A DNA stretch of 64,000 bases, from contig CAJTBO010000008.1 in assembly GCA_910573755.1 (NCBI GenBank), forward strand, positions 62,001 through 126,000, read 5' to 3'. Numbering within the stretch: the stretch's first letter is position 1; the number at the start of each line of letters is the position of its first letter. Made by a program: the position numbers and the translations under genes. Below the pieces are notes generated by a model. It had not been told where the DNA came from. It saw only the letters and a program-made list of their open reading frames with translations, and ran no database searches. This DNA comes from Lachnospiraceae bacterium. Lineage in GTDB: Bacteria > Bacillota > Clostridia > Lachnospirales > Lachnospiraceae. Positions 7,753 to 16,088 of this stretch are shown one piece after another.

Positions 7753-9304
7753 TGTGGTGGCTAAATATATTCGGTTGTCGGATGAGGATGTGGATACTGG
7801 CAGGGGCGTGAAGCAGGAGAGCGACAGTGTTGTGTCCCAGAGGCGACTTCTGGACGGGTTTATTGATGGGGATGGGGAGCTTAGGAAGTGCCGGATCATT
7901 GAATTTTGTGATGACGGGTTCAGCGGGACTGATTTCCGGCGTCCCGGTTTTGCGGGTATGATGGAGGCGGTGAAGCAGGGCGAGGTGGGCTGTATCATTG
8001 TGAAGGACTTTTCCAGGCTGGGGAGGGATTATATTGAGGTTGGGAGTTATCTGGAACAGATATTTCCGTTGATGGAGGTGCGGTGTATTTCTGTGAATGA
8101 CCGTTATGACAGTGAGGGTGTGCTGGGGACTGCGGGCGGACTGAATGTGGCTTTTAAAAATCTGATCAATATGCTGTACAGCAGGGACCTGTCTAAGAAG
8201 ATACGGTCTGCGCAGATGGCGAGGGCGCGGAAAGGGGAGTATCTGGGCGGCTTTGCAAGGTATGGGTATGAGAAGTCCCTGGAGGACAAGCACCGGCTGG
8301 TGGTTGACCCGGAAGCGGCGGAGGTGGTACGGAAGATATTTACCATGGCGGCGGAAGGGATTACGATTTCCGGGATTGTGCGGTATCTGAATGATAATGG
8401 TGTGCTTACCTGTGTGGAGTATAAGCAGAGGAAGGACAGCAGGTATCAGCATCCGGGCGGCGGGGTGAAGAAGCTGTGGGGGACCCAGTCGGTGCGTTCC
8501 ATACTGTCGGATGAGACTTATATCGGGAAGGTGGTGTGGAACCGTTCGGAGAAGTCTATTACTACGGGGAAGAAGATGCTGTGGCATGACCGTTCGGAGT
8601 GGGTGGTTGTGGACGGGCAGCATGAGCCGCTGGTGTCGGAGGAACTGTTTGCCCTAGCGAATGAGAGGGCGAAGCCGAAGAAGCGGGACAGGAGCGGCGT
8701 GGATATGAGCGGCTTTAAGCGGGAGGTGCTGTTTGTATGCGGGTATTGCGGGCGGTCCATGGTGAAGAAGAACCATAAGTATTGCTGCCGTTACCGGACA
8801 TGCGGCTCTGATACGGAGTGCAGGAGGGCGGTGGAGGATATGGAAACGCTGGAAGGGAGCGTTATGGAGTATGTGCGGAAGACGGCGGAGGTGATGCTGG
8901 GCAATTCCGGGAGGAAGGACGTGGAAGCGGAGCGGGAGACGCTGGAGAAGAAGTTGGATGCTTTGCGGAAGGAGAAGGAGCGGCTTTCGGCGGAGAAGAT
9001 GTTTTTGTATGATAAGTATCGGTCCGGGGGTATGACACGGGAGCAGTTTAAGGCAAGGACGGGGAGTATGGGTGTGCGGGTTGAGGAAATTGGGAAGGAG
9101 ATGGGAGAAGCAGAGGATGGGATTGAGAGACTGAAAGGGTGCGGTTCCCGGGACGGGGAGACTGTGCTGGAAGGGATAGCGGCTCTGCGGGAGTTTGATA
9201 AGGGGGTGCTGCGGAAGGGGATTGAGAGGATCAGGGTGTTTGGAGAAGGGCGGATTGAGGTGGTTTGGAAGGGTGGGGATATGTTTGGCGGGGGAGATTT
9301 GTAA
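7742..9304 (+). CDS. Large serine recombinase 3 of 3
   Basis: This 520-residue third recombinase starts at a GTG inside the end of recombinase 2, with GGCGGAG upstream. The resolvase domain contains AKYIRLSDED (likely nucleophilic Ser) and KDFSRLGRDY. The recombinase domain carries FARYGYEKS and LWGTQSVRSILSDETYIG. A zinc ribbon (VCGYCGRSM ... YRTCG) is at about 335-360, then a coiled coil (LEKKLDALRKEKERLSAEK). All catalytic signatures are intact. It is the last gene with the GGG-rich codon use that marks the window from its first base, so the element boundary probably lies just downstream. The three proteins may act together at one site, or one may integrate while others excise. The sequence does not decide. 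Confidence 0.95.
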   Translation: MKVDVVAKYIRLSDEDVDTGRGVKQESDSVVSQRRLLDGFIDGDGELRKCRIIEFCDDGFSGTDFRRPGFAGMMEAVKQGEVGCIIVKDFSRLGRDYIEVGSYLEQIFPLMEVRCISVNDRYDSEGVLGTAGGLNVAFKNLINMLYSRDLSKKIRSAQMARARKGEYLGGFARYGYEKSLEDKHRLVVDPEAAEVVRKIFTMAAEGITISGIVRYLNDNGVLTCVEYKQRKDSRYQHPGGGVKKLWGTQSVRSILSDETYIGKVVWNRSEKSITTGKKMLWHDRSEWVVVDGQHEPLVSEELFALANERAKPKKRDRSGVDMSGFKREVLFVCGYCGRSMVKKNHKYCCRYRTCGSDTECRRAVEDMETLEGSVMEYVRKTAEVMLGNSGRKDVEAERETLEKKLDALRKEKERLSAEKMFLYDKYRSGGMTREQFKARTGSMGVRVEEIGKEMGEAEDGIERLKGCGSRDGETVLEGIAALREFDKGVLRKGIERIRVFGEGRIEVVWKGGDMFGGGDL

Positions 9305-9343
9305 AAATTGTTAGGAAGATTGACGGAGCCATGAGCGGGGTGC

Positions 9344-9372
9344 TTGTGGCTTTGTTGGTTTTGGGGTATAAT
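9344..9372 (+). promoter_or_regulatory. Promoter of the kinase module
   Basis: A perfect TATAAT at 9367-9372 is preceded, with a 17-base spacer, by a weak -35 TTGTGG at 9344-9349. It lies 40-98 bases ahead of the chosen kinase start, so the kinase need not depend on the recombinase operon. Confidence 0.6.
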
Positions 9373-9441
9373 AGCTGTGGATGCGAAAAATGTAATTGTT
9401 TTTGTCTGAAAAGAAGCTGGATTAAGGAGAGAGGTGAGACA

Positions 9442-10524
9442 GTGACAAAAACAGAATTGATAGATATGCTGGACGAATATAAGATGGGGTTATTGTCAAA
9501 AGCGACAGATGGGACGATTGACGATAAATATTATATCCAGACGAGAAACGCTTTGCTGGAAAACGTAAGTATTAAAGAACAGATTCCTAAATTTATAAGA
9601 AGCTGCAGGACAGCAGATGAATTTAGAAGATATATGCAGAATGAGTCCGGCAATTATGCGGGAAGAAGGACGTTGATTACGGATTCCATAAATCGTCTGA
9701 TTGAATATATAGAGGAACATTCTGATGAAGAAGCAGATCCGTTTTCACAGATAAAGCAGTATAAAAGAGTTGAACAGATAGGATATGGGGGCTTTGGCTC
9801 TGTTTTTAAATATCACAATGCTTGTTTGGATATGGATTTTGCTGTGAAGGTATATTCGCCTATTTTTGTATCATCGGATGAGCAGAGAGAGGGGGAGAGG
9901 CGCTTTTTCAGAGAGGCTAAAATGCTGTTTCAGTTAAATCATATGAATATTGTTAAAATATATGATGCGGGGAGGATTTCAGAAGGACCGTTTATAAGAA
10001 TGGAGTATATTGAGGGGTATGATTTGAATGGACTGCAGAAAAAGTATGGTATGTTAAGTTTTGAATATAGTGTAAAAGTAATAAAGCCTATTTTGAACGG
10101 ATTAAGATATGCCCATGGAAAGGGGATTATACATAGGGACTTAAAACCGAGCAATGTGGTGTTTTCAACGAGGGAGAAGATATTTAAGATTATTGATTTT
10201 GGAGTTAGCGCTTTTTTAGATACGGAAAATAATACAAAACTAACCAAGACGGGCGAAGCTGTGGCGGGCGGTGCTTTTATTGATCCCTTATTGCAGGAAA
10301 ATCCGAAATTGAGAGATTGCAGGAGTGATATATATTCCATAGGTGCAATCTGGTACTGGCTACTTTGTGGGAGAGCGCCCCATGGGAGCGACATGAGGAC
10401 ATATTTGAGCAATGCCGCTCCGGATTTATTAGATAAGCAGATTAATATTGTGATGAAGTGTCTGGCGGGAAATTTGGAGGACCGGTATGGGGATTGTGGA
10501 GAGTTGTTAGCAATAATTAGTTAA
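9442..10524 (+). CDS. Eukaryotic-like Ser/Thr protein kinase with helical N-terminal domain (candidate defence/moron gene)
   Basis: This 360-residue soluble kinase should phosphorylate Ser/Thr on an unknown target. The kinase domain (about 107-360) looks complete: glycine loop GYGGFGSV (114-121), ATP lysine K136 in AVK, likely helix-C Glu in FREAKML, catalytic HRD at 231-233 (HRDLKPSN), DFG at 252-254, and SDIYSIGAIWYWLLCG. There is no membrane segment or PASTA repeat, so this is not a PrkC-type wall sensor. Residues 1-105 are helical (LLSKATDGT, IPKFIRSCRTADEFRRYM, GRRTLI). This pattern resembles, from memory, N-terminal regions of abortive-infection-family proteins. The GTG start at 9442 follows AAGGAGAGAGGTGA. 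An ATG-containing extension to 9265 overlaps the recombinase and has poor coding character. Base composition is AT-richer than the recombinases. The partner gene starts 28 bases downstream. Confidence 0.85.
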   Translation: MTKTELIDMLDEYKMGLLSKATDGTIDDKYYIQTRNALLENVSIKEQIPKFIRSCRTADEFRRYMQNESGNYAGRRTLITDSINRLIEYIEEHSDEEADPFSQIKQYKRVEQIGYGGFGSVFKYHNACLDMDFAVKVYSPIFVSSDEQREGERRFFREAKMLFQLNHMNIVKIYDAGRISEGPFIRMEYIEGYDLNGLQKKYGMLSFEYSVKVIKPILNGLRYAHGKGIIHRDLKPSNVVFSTREKIFKIIDFGVSAFLDTENNTKLTKTGEAVAGGAFIDPLLQENPKLRDCRSDIYSIGAIWYWLLCGRAPHGSDMRTYLSNAAPDLLDKQINIVMKCLAGNLEDRYGDCGELLAIIS

Positions 10525-10552
10525 TGAAAAATATTAGAAAGAGGGTTGGAAT

Positions 10553-10975
10553 ATGCAGCAATATTTTATCACAGGAAATCAGTTTCAAAGACATATGTGG
10601 ACGAAGTTTGACCTTGACATCACTTCGGCATCAGTAAATATGTCAAATGTCAGAGGTAAAGAAAAGTTGGTATATGAATATGTAAGGGATATAGCGTCTC
10701 TTTTTCAGCCGATGCGATATGGCCTGCAAGATAATCCAATGGGGCTTTATTCGGACTATGAATCTTTTAAGAAACATTTTGTTAGGTATTGGAAAAATGC
10801 ATTAGATATTTCCAGAGCAGATTTGGATGAGGTTAGGAATATTTTTGATGATGTTTTATCCACTCAGGAGAGTTGCAAAAATCGGGCTGTCACATCAGTG
10901 TTTTTTGAAAACGGTAAAGCACTTACAATAGAAGATTGTTTAGAAGCAATCTATGAAGTATTGAAAATTGCATAA
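10553..10975 (+). CDS. Hypothetical 140-residue partner of the kinase
   Basis: I do not recognise this protein. It is soluble, mixed in character and aromatic-rich in the middle (ESFKKHFVRYWKNAL), with a helical C-terminus (TIEDCLEAIYEVLKIA). No catalytic motif, signal peptide or membrane segment is visible. It starts 28 bases after the kinase stop, with GAGGGTTGGA before its ATG, and shares the low-GC composition, so the two form a probable operon. It could be a substrate, antitoxin-like regulator or sensor for the kinase. That is inference from position only. Confidence 0.6.
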   Translation: MQQYFITGNQFQRHMWTKFDLDITSASVNMSNVRGKEKLVYEYVRDIASLFQPMRYGLQDNPMGLYSDYESFKKHFVRYWKNALDISRADLDEVRNIFDDVLSTQESCKNRAVTSVFFENGKALTIEDCLEAIYEVLKIA

Positions 10976-11034
10976 GGTAGTTTTGATGTAAAGAAAAAAG
11001 TTGAAAAATTTTTTGTCCTTTACTTGACACGGGC

Positions 11035-11078
11035 AGAGCCGATGAACTTGTGAAAAAAAATCACAGTTCGTTGGCTCT
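11035..11078 (+). terminator. Hairpin with A-rich loop after the kinase module
   Basis: An imperfect 18-bp inverted repeat (AGAGCCGATGAACTTGTGA against TCACAGTTCGTTGGCTCT) surrounds an A8 loop and is followed by ATTTTATTT. It can terminate the kinase operon. Its size and position beside mobilization remnants also allow a role as a transfer-origin hairpin. Confidence 0.55.
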
Positions 11079-11099
11079 ATTTTATTTCATAAGGTTTAA

Positions 11100-11346
11100 A
11101 GGCAAATCAAGATTTACTATAAATTCATCGGCTTTGTCGGTGAATTACATATCACACCCACGAAGCGGTGGACGGCGTTACCCGCTAAACACTGTACGGT
11201 GTGCGGTGTTGAATATGTCCCCGGCGCTGGAATATCAAAGTATTGTCCCGTTTGTGCTAAGAAGATACAGAGGGAGAAGTCAAACGAGAGCAAACGCAGG
11301 AGCAGGGAGAGAAAAAGGCAGGTATGTATTGAACTGTCCGTAAAAA
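11100..11346 (+). pseudogene. Remnant of a cysteine-rich (zinc-ribbon) mobilization-region protein
   Basis: One frame opened by a stop at 11097 reads FIGFVGELHITPTKRW, then HCTVCGVEYVPGAGISKYC and CAKKIQREKS with a basic tail. The CxxC...CxxC arrangement is a zinc ribbon of the kind annotated as cysteine-rich VLP protein in Lachnospiraceae mobilizable elements (recalled, not searched). There is no good start codon upstream in frame (only an internal GTG at 11199), so this looks like a decayed gene. It is followed directly by the relaxase-like fragment. Confidence 0.5.
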
Positions 11347-11757
11347 ATGACCGACTTGGAAAGACCAGCCGACACAAGGGAGGGCTGCAAGCACCGCTGT
11401 ACGGACGCAGCTATGGAATACTTCAAAGCGGAAGTCATGGAGATGTGCCACCGGGAAAACCTCTATCAGATTGACTTGCTGAACGGGAGCAAGAATCGCA
11501 TTACCGAACGTGAGTATTGGGCGAAACGGAAAGGACAAGCCGCACTGGATAAGGAGAACGCTTCCCAAACCGCCACAGGAGAGCCGCCCAAGCAGACCAA
11601 GTTTGAAACCGACAAGGAAAAATTACGGCGCACAATCCGCACAGCCCTGTCCTCTGCCGTTTCCTTTGAGGACTTTTCCGGGAAACTGCTACAACAGGGC
11701 GTACTGGAAGCACTCACCCAAAACGCAGGAAAAAGAATAGCGCAGTGTAAATGCTGA
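11347..11757 (+). pseudogene. Relaxase/mobilization protein remnant, internally deleted
   Basis: A 136-residue open frame contains stretches I associate with the C-terminal half of relaxases from Lachnospiraceae mobilizable elements: MEYFKAEVMEMCHREN, YQIDLLNGS, ITEREYWAKRKGQAALDKEN, TKFETDKEKLRRTIR and FEDFSGKLLQQG. The N-terminal HUH nuclease region is absent. After LLQQGV the sequence jumps to LEALTQNAGK, which suggests an internal deletion that joined two distant parts. It is non-functional as a nickase. Most of 11758-11912 is non-coding. Confidence 0.55.
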
Positions 11758-11912
11758 AAAGAGCGGACAGGCGGCGTGGATAGCATCCGGATCACGGAAT
11801 AAAATACATATGGACAATATATGATATTGCGTATATGATGGAAATGAGTTATAAAGGAAGTCATAAGATTGGCGGATATTATATAGTGGAAATATGAAGC
11901 GGAGAAAATGAC

Positions 11913-12422
11913 ATGACGGAATATCAGCATGTTTGTCACACTTTTAAACCTGTATATGATGTGAGATCAAAGATCCTGATCCTGGGGAGCCTTCCGTCGG
12001 TGAAGTCCCGGGAGCAGGGTTTTTATTACGGGCATCCCCGGAACCGGTTCTGGAAAGTGCTGGCGGAGGTATTGTCCTGCCGGATACCTGTTACGATAGA
12101 GGAGAAGAAAGACATGCTGCTCGCAAATCATATCGCCGTATGGGACGTGATCGAAAGCTGTGATATCATAGGCTCCAGCGACAGCAGCATTAAAAATGTG
12201 GTGCCTGCGGATATCGGGATCATATTATCGAAGGCGGAGATCGACAGGATATTCGCGAACGGTAAAAAGGCGGAGAGCCTCTATCGGAAATATATTTTTC
12301 CAAAGACAAAAATCCCGGTCACGGTACTGCCTTCCACCAGTCCGGCAAATGCGGCGTTTTCGTTTGAAAAATTAGCGGCGGCGTGGAAAGAAAAGATCGG
12401 CGGAGAGCCGGGAAAAAGCTGA
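11913..12422 (+). CDS. DNA-deoxyinosine (hypoxanthine) glycosylase, UDG superfamily
   Basis: This 169-residue enzyme should excise hypoxanthine, formed by adenine deamination, from DNA, starting base-excision repair in the cytoplasm. It shows the short uracil-glycosylase fold: ILILGSLPSVKSREQGFYYG near residues 20-40 (active-site loop), HPRNRFWKVL following, AVWDVIESC near 72, and the C-terminal LPSTSPANA loop (about 136-144) that enters the minor groove. Length is normal for the family. GGAGAAAATGAC precedes the ATG. It is the first ordinary chromosomal gene after the mobile patch and has a single-gene arrangement. The alternative is a related mismatch-specific uracil glycosylase. Confidence 0.85.
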   Translation: MTEYQHVCHTFKPVYDVRSKILILGSLPSVKSREQGFYYGHPRNRFWKVLAEVLSCRIPVTIEEKKDMLLANHIAVWDVIESCDIIGSSDSSIKNVVPADIGIILSKAEIDRIFANGKKAESLYRKYIFPKTKIPVTVLPSTSPANAAFSFEKLAAAWKEKIGGEPGKS

Positions 12423-12437
12423 ACCGTAAAAATTAAA

Positions 12438-12466
12438 TTGACCATAGATAGAGAATTCAGTATAAT
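12438..12466 (+). promoter_or_regulatory. Promoter of the alpha-galactosidase gene
   Basis: TTGACC at 12438 and TATAAT at 12461 are separated by 17 bases. The start codon follows 40 bases later. No clear catabolite-repression site is seen. Confidence 0.75.
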
Positions 12467-12505
12467 ACAAGCCATATCATATATCATATGTTGCAGGAGG
12501 AGAAA

Positions 12506-14704
12506 ATGGCGATTTATTATCAGGAGCAGAAAAAAATATTTCAGTTACATACAAAAAACAGCACTTATCTGATCGGCATTACGCCGGAGGGATATGTGGG
12601 GCATATCTATTACGGGGAGAGGCTTTCCGGAGAGGCGGATACCTATCTTCTGCGGATGGAGGAGACGCCTTTTACGCCTTCTGTGAACAAACGTGAAAAA
12701 ATGGGTTTTCTGGACAGTTTTCCGATGGAATATCCAACCGGCGGGATCGGGGATTACCGGGAGAGCTGTCTGGATGTGAGGAACGAAAAAGGGCAGATGG
12801 GATGTGAACTTTTTTATGTGTCCCATGAGATCTATGACGGGAAGAAAAAGCTTGAGCGCCTTCCGGCTTCCTTCGGGACGAAGGAGGAAGTGCAGACGCT
12901 GGAGATCACGCTGGAGGACAGGATTCTGGGTGTACAGGCGGTGCTCGCCTATTCTGTCTTTGAGAAGGAGGATGTGATCGCAAGAAGTGTTCGTATCATC
13001 AATCAGGGCCAGGAGGCATTAAGGCTGGAAAAGGTGTTCAGCGCCTGTCTCGATATGGATAACGAAGCGTTTGAGATGATCAGTTTATGCGGCGCATGGG
13101 CGAGAGAGAGGCATATTCAACAGGGGGCGCTGCGCTATGGAAAACAGGCGGTTTCCTCCCTGCGGGGAGAATCCAGCCATCAGGAGCATCCTTTTATGGC
13201 GCTTGTTACACCCGGTACGGACCAGCGGAAAGGAAAAGTTTACGCGATGCATTTTGTGTATTCCGGAAATTTTCTGGCGCAGGCGGAACTGACACAGTAT
13301 GACAGCGTGCGTATGGTGATGGGGATTCATGATGATCAGTTCGGCTGGATGCTTTCCTGCAAAGAAGCTTTTCAGGCGCCGGAGGTGATCCTGACTTATT
13401 CGGGGGAGGGGCTCGGGAAGATGAGCCGCAGTTTCCACGATTTTTACAGAAACCATATGATCCGGAGCAGCTACAATCATCAAAAGCGCCCGATCCTGAT
13501 CAACAACTGGGAGGCGACCTACTTTGACTTTGACAGCGAAAAGCTGCTTCAGATCGCGAGGGAGGCGAAAAACTGCGGGATCGAGATGCTTGTCATGGAT
13601 GACGGCTGGTTCGGAAAGAGAAATGTTGATGACAATTCTCTGGGTGACTGGATGGTCAATGAGGAAAAGATAAAGGGCGGCCTGAAAAAGCTGGTGGATC
13701 AGGTGAATGAGATCGGTCTGGAATTCGGAATCTGGTTTGAGCCGGAGATGATCTCGCCGGATTCCGATCTATACAGGGCGCATCCCGACTGGGCGCTTCA
13801 GATAGACAGGCGCGAAGGGACCATGTGCCGCAATCAGTATGTGCTGGATCTCTCCAGAGAGGAAGTTGTGGATCATGTATATGAAGCCGTGGCGAAAATA
13901 CTGCGCGGCGCCAATATCCGCTATGTGAAGTGGGATATGAACAGGCAGCTTTCCGATATGGGCAGCGTGTGTGCGGATGCGGCGCACCATCAGGAGTTGT
14001 TCCACCGCTATGTGCTGGGCTTATATGAACTGCAGGAGCGGCTTGTGACGGAGTTTCCCGGGCTGCTTTTAGAGAATTGTTCCGGCGGCGGGGCAAGGTT
14101 CGATCCGGGTATGCTCTATTACAGCCCCCAGATCTGGTGTTCCGACGATACAGACGCCATAGAACGGCTTGCCATTCAGGAGGGAACAGGGCTTGTTTAT
14201 CCGCTCTCCACGATGGGCGCCCATGTCAGCGACTGTCCGAATCATATCGTGGGGCGTATCACGCCTTTTGAGACAAGGGGGCATGTGGCGCTGGCGGGAA
14301 CCTTCGGTTATGAGCTGGATATTACAAAGATTCCCGAAGAACAGAGGCAGATGATCCGTGAGCAGACAAAGATGTACCATCAGTACAATGATCTTGTCAG
14401 AGAGGGAGACTATTACAGGATCGCTTCTTATCGGGAGAATCACAGGTTTGATGTCTGGGAGGCGGTTTCCAAAGACAAACGGGAGGTGCTGGTAACTTAT
14501 GTGCAGGTGCTGGCTGAGCCGAATAAGCGCAGCAGGAAGATCTATCTGGAGGGATTTGAGGAGAGCGGGATTTACCGCCTGAGGGGCACGGAACAGATGT
14601 ATTCCGGCGAGATGCTGATGCATGCGGGATTTCTGGTAGAGAGTGTGAAAGGGGATTTCGTGAGCCGCCTGTATCATTTCGTGAGGGAGGATCGGCGAAA
14701 GTAA
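12506..14704 (+). CDS. Alpha-galactosidase, glycoside hydrolase family 36
   Basis: This 732-residue cytoplasmic enzyme should release alpha-1,6-linked galactose from raffinose-family oligosaccharides and melibiose. The N-terminal beta-sandwich spans about 1-320. The catalytic barrel follows, with NNWEATYFDF, MDDGWFGKR, the nucleophile Asp in YVKWDMNRQ and the acid/base Asp in CSDDTDAIERL. The ENCSGGGARFD loop and a C-terminal beta domain are present, and the length matches GH36 enzymes. There is no signal peptide, so the substrate must be imported, but no sugar transporter is adjacent. ATG 12506 is preferred over the ATG at 12488 because CAGGAGG sits 5-6 bases ahead of it. The AraC-type gene downstream is on the same strand but separated by 182 bases. 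Confidence 0.95.
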   Translation: MAIYYQEQKKIFQLHTKNSTYLIGITPEGYVGHIYYGERLSGEADTYLLRMEETPFTPSVNKREKMGFLDSFPMEYPTGGIGDYRESCLDVRNEKGQMGCELFYVSHEIYDGKKKLERLPASFGTKEEVQTLEITLEDRILGVQAVLAYSVFEKEDVIARSVRIINQGQEALRLEKVFSACLDMDNEAFEMISLCGAWARERHIQQGALRYGKQAVSSLRGESSHQEHPFMALVTPGTDQRKGKVYAMHFVYSGNFLAQAELTQYDSVRMVMGIHDDQFGWMLSCKEAFQAPEVILTYSGEGLGKMSRSFHDFYRNHMIRSSYNHQKRPILINNWEATYFDFDSEKLLQIAREAKNCGIEMLVMDDGWFGKRNVDDNSLGDWMVNEEKIKGGLKKLVDQVNEIGLEFGIWFEPEMISPDSDLYRAHPDWALQIDRREGTMCRNQYVLDLSREEVVDHVYEAVAKILRGANIRYVKWDMNRQLSDMGSVCADAAHHQELFHRYVLGLYELQERLVTEFPGLLLENCSGGGARFDPGMLYYSPQIWCSDDTDAIERLAIQEGTGLVYPLSTMGAHVSDCPNHIVGRITPFETRGHVALAGTFGYELDITKIPEEQRQMIREQTKMYHQYNDLVREGDYYRIASYRENHRFDVWEAVSKDKREVLVTYVQVLAEPNKRSRKIYLEGFEESGIYRLRGTEQMYSGEMLMHAGFLVESVKGDFVSRLYHFVREDRRK

Positions 14705-14886
14705 GACGGAGGCCGTAAAAAAGCCTGTGACCTATACAAATACGGGGGAAGCGGTTTGTGCAGAGTCAAGTGCGAGTATTTCGGTTTCCGTATAAAACGG
14801 ATCATCTGACATCAAAAAGCACAAAATGTCAGGAGATGTCTTCCTGCTTCTGATAGGATAGAGCTACAGAACAGGAGGAAAAGAAG

Positions 14887-15768
14887 ATGGAATGGATCAA
14901 AGGGATTCAGCGGGCGCTTGATTATGTGGAGGCGCATCTGCAGGAAGAGATAGATTATGAAGCGGCGGCGAAGGAGGCCTGTTCGTCCGCCTTTCATTTT
15001 CAGAGAGTATTCCGGATCTTATGCGGCTTTTCGCTGGGGGATTATATCCGTATGAGGCGGCTTTCCCTGGCGGCGTCCGATCTGGCTGTCACATCGGATA
15101 AGGTGATAGACATTGCGCTGAAGTATGGCTATGATACGCCGGAAAGCTTTACCCGTGCTTTTACCCGTTTCCATGGTATCACGCCCACCGAAGCAAGGCG
15201 CGGAGGAACGGTCAGATCCTTTTCCCGCCTGTCTGTGAAACTCATTTTGACAGGAGGAAGCATGATGGATTACAGAATGGAAAGACTGGACGCATTCCGG
15301 GTGGTTTGCAAAAGGAAAACGGTGGAAAAACCTGAAGGGGAGGGACCGGCGGAAGAAATCTCCGCGTTTTGGGATACCTGCACGGCGGATGGCTCGATTC
15401 GGAAGCTGACCCGCTATTTTCCAAAGGAGCCGAGGCTGAAGGGGCTGCTTGGCATATGTTATTCAGCCGAAACGGAAGAGAACACGTTCCCCTACGGAAT
15501 CGGTGTGGAATATGACGGAAGAGAGGTGGAGGACGGTCTGGAGGTTATAGAGATACCGGCACATACTTATGCGGTATTTACCTGCAGGGGGAAGATGCCG
15601 GAAGCCTTCGCGAAGACCTACAGAAAGATCGTTACGGAGTTTTTTCCGCAGAATGACCGGTATGAGCATGTGCCGGAGATCGAACTGGAGGTATATCCTT
15701 CCGACAAGGTCAGCGATCCGGATTATGTCTGCGAGATATGGATCGCAGTGAAGGAGAGAAAGCAGTAA
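14887..15768 (+). CDS. AraC-family regulator with GyrI-like ligand-binding domain
   Basis: This 293-residue transcription factor has an N-terminal AraC DNA-binding domain (about 8-110) with two helix-turn-helices (ACSSAFHFQRVFRILCGFS; ALKYGYDTPESFTRAFTRF). A C-terminal GyrI/Rob-like effector domain (about 125-293) follows, ending with EYVCEIWIAVKERK-type sequence. This order (HTH first) is the SoxS/Rob-like layout that often senses drugs or small lipophilic molecules. AGGAGG precedes the ATG. A strong terminator follows at 15841. It is paralogous in layout to the gene at 19008. The target is unknown. Confidence 0.9.
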   Translation: MEWIKGIQRALDYVEAHLQEEIDYEAAAKEACSSAFHFQRVFRILCGFSLGDYIRMRRLSLAASDLAVTSDKVIDIALKYGYDTPESFTRAFTRFHGITPTEARRGGTVRSFSRLSVKLILTGGSMMDYRMERLDAFRVVCKRKTVEKPEGEGPAEEISAFWDTCTADGSIRKLTRYFPKEPRLKGLLGICYSAETEENTFPYGIGVEYDGREVEDGLEVIEIPAHTYAVFTCRGKMPEAFAKTYRKIVTEFFPQNDRYEHVPEIELEVYPSDKVSDPDYVCEIWIAVKERKQ

Positions 15769-15840
15769 ATACGGAGTATGCCGGACTTCCTTTTGATGAA
15801 GCGAAGGAATGGAAAGAGGAACGGGCAGTATAAACAGAAC

Positions 15841-15878
15841 ATCAGGCCGGGAATTTGGAAACAGGTTCCCGGCCTGAT
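15841..15878 (+). terminator. Perfect 13-bp hairpin terminator
   Basis: ATCAGGCCGGGAA and TTCCCGGCCTGAT form a perfect stem around a 12-base loop, followed by a short T run. It ends the AraC-type transcription unit. Confidence 0.8.
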
Positions 15879-16008
15879 TTCCTGCTATATAGGAAAGTTC
15901 ATCCTGTATGACAAAAACATCCGGAGTATACGGGCATTGATAATGCAACATTTGCTTCAGTGTACAAAGGATTACAATAAAAATGGACTGCCAACCTACA
16001 ACTTCTAC

Positions 16009-16028
16009 CGCTCTTCCAAAGAGCGGTA
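16009..16028. terminator. Short hairpin with T-rich flank in the left margin of the second accessory patch
   Basis: ACCGCTCTT-CCAA-AGAGCGGT is an 8-bp stem with tetraloop and TATTTCATTTTT after it. The rest of 15879-16414 holds no credible gene apart from the 22-base hairpin repeat at 16067. Confidence 0.5.
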
Positions 16029-16066
16029 TTTCATTTTTCTGAAATGTAATGATTACATGCTCCAGC

Positions 16067-16088
16067 TTCGAGCCAAGTTGGCCCGAAG
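16067..16088. repeat. Hairpin repeat, left copy (pair with 17544-17565)
   Basis: A 22-base imperfect palindrome (arms TTCGAGCC and GGCCCGAA around AAGTT) differs at only two positions from the copy at 17544-17565. The two copies bracket the DUF1016 nuclease gene. The second copy belongs to an oriT-like leader, so this one may mark the other end of an inserted segment. Confidence 0.6.

Noticed and set aside
7370-8623. Long minus-strand open frame opposite recombinases 2 and 3
   Set aside because: It covers conserved catalytic domains of real genes and has a low-complexity His/Pro/Arg product without a ribosome binding site.
9265-9441. N-terminal extension of the kinase from an ATG upstream
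   Set aside because: It overlaps recombinase 3, carries the promoter within it and has no ribosome binding site, unlike the GTG at 9442.
11050-11343. 97-residue frame starting MKKNHSSL
   Set aside because: It lies in a different frame from the recognisable zinc-ribbon remnant and starts inside a hairpin loop.
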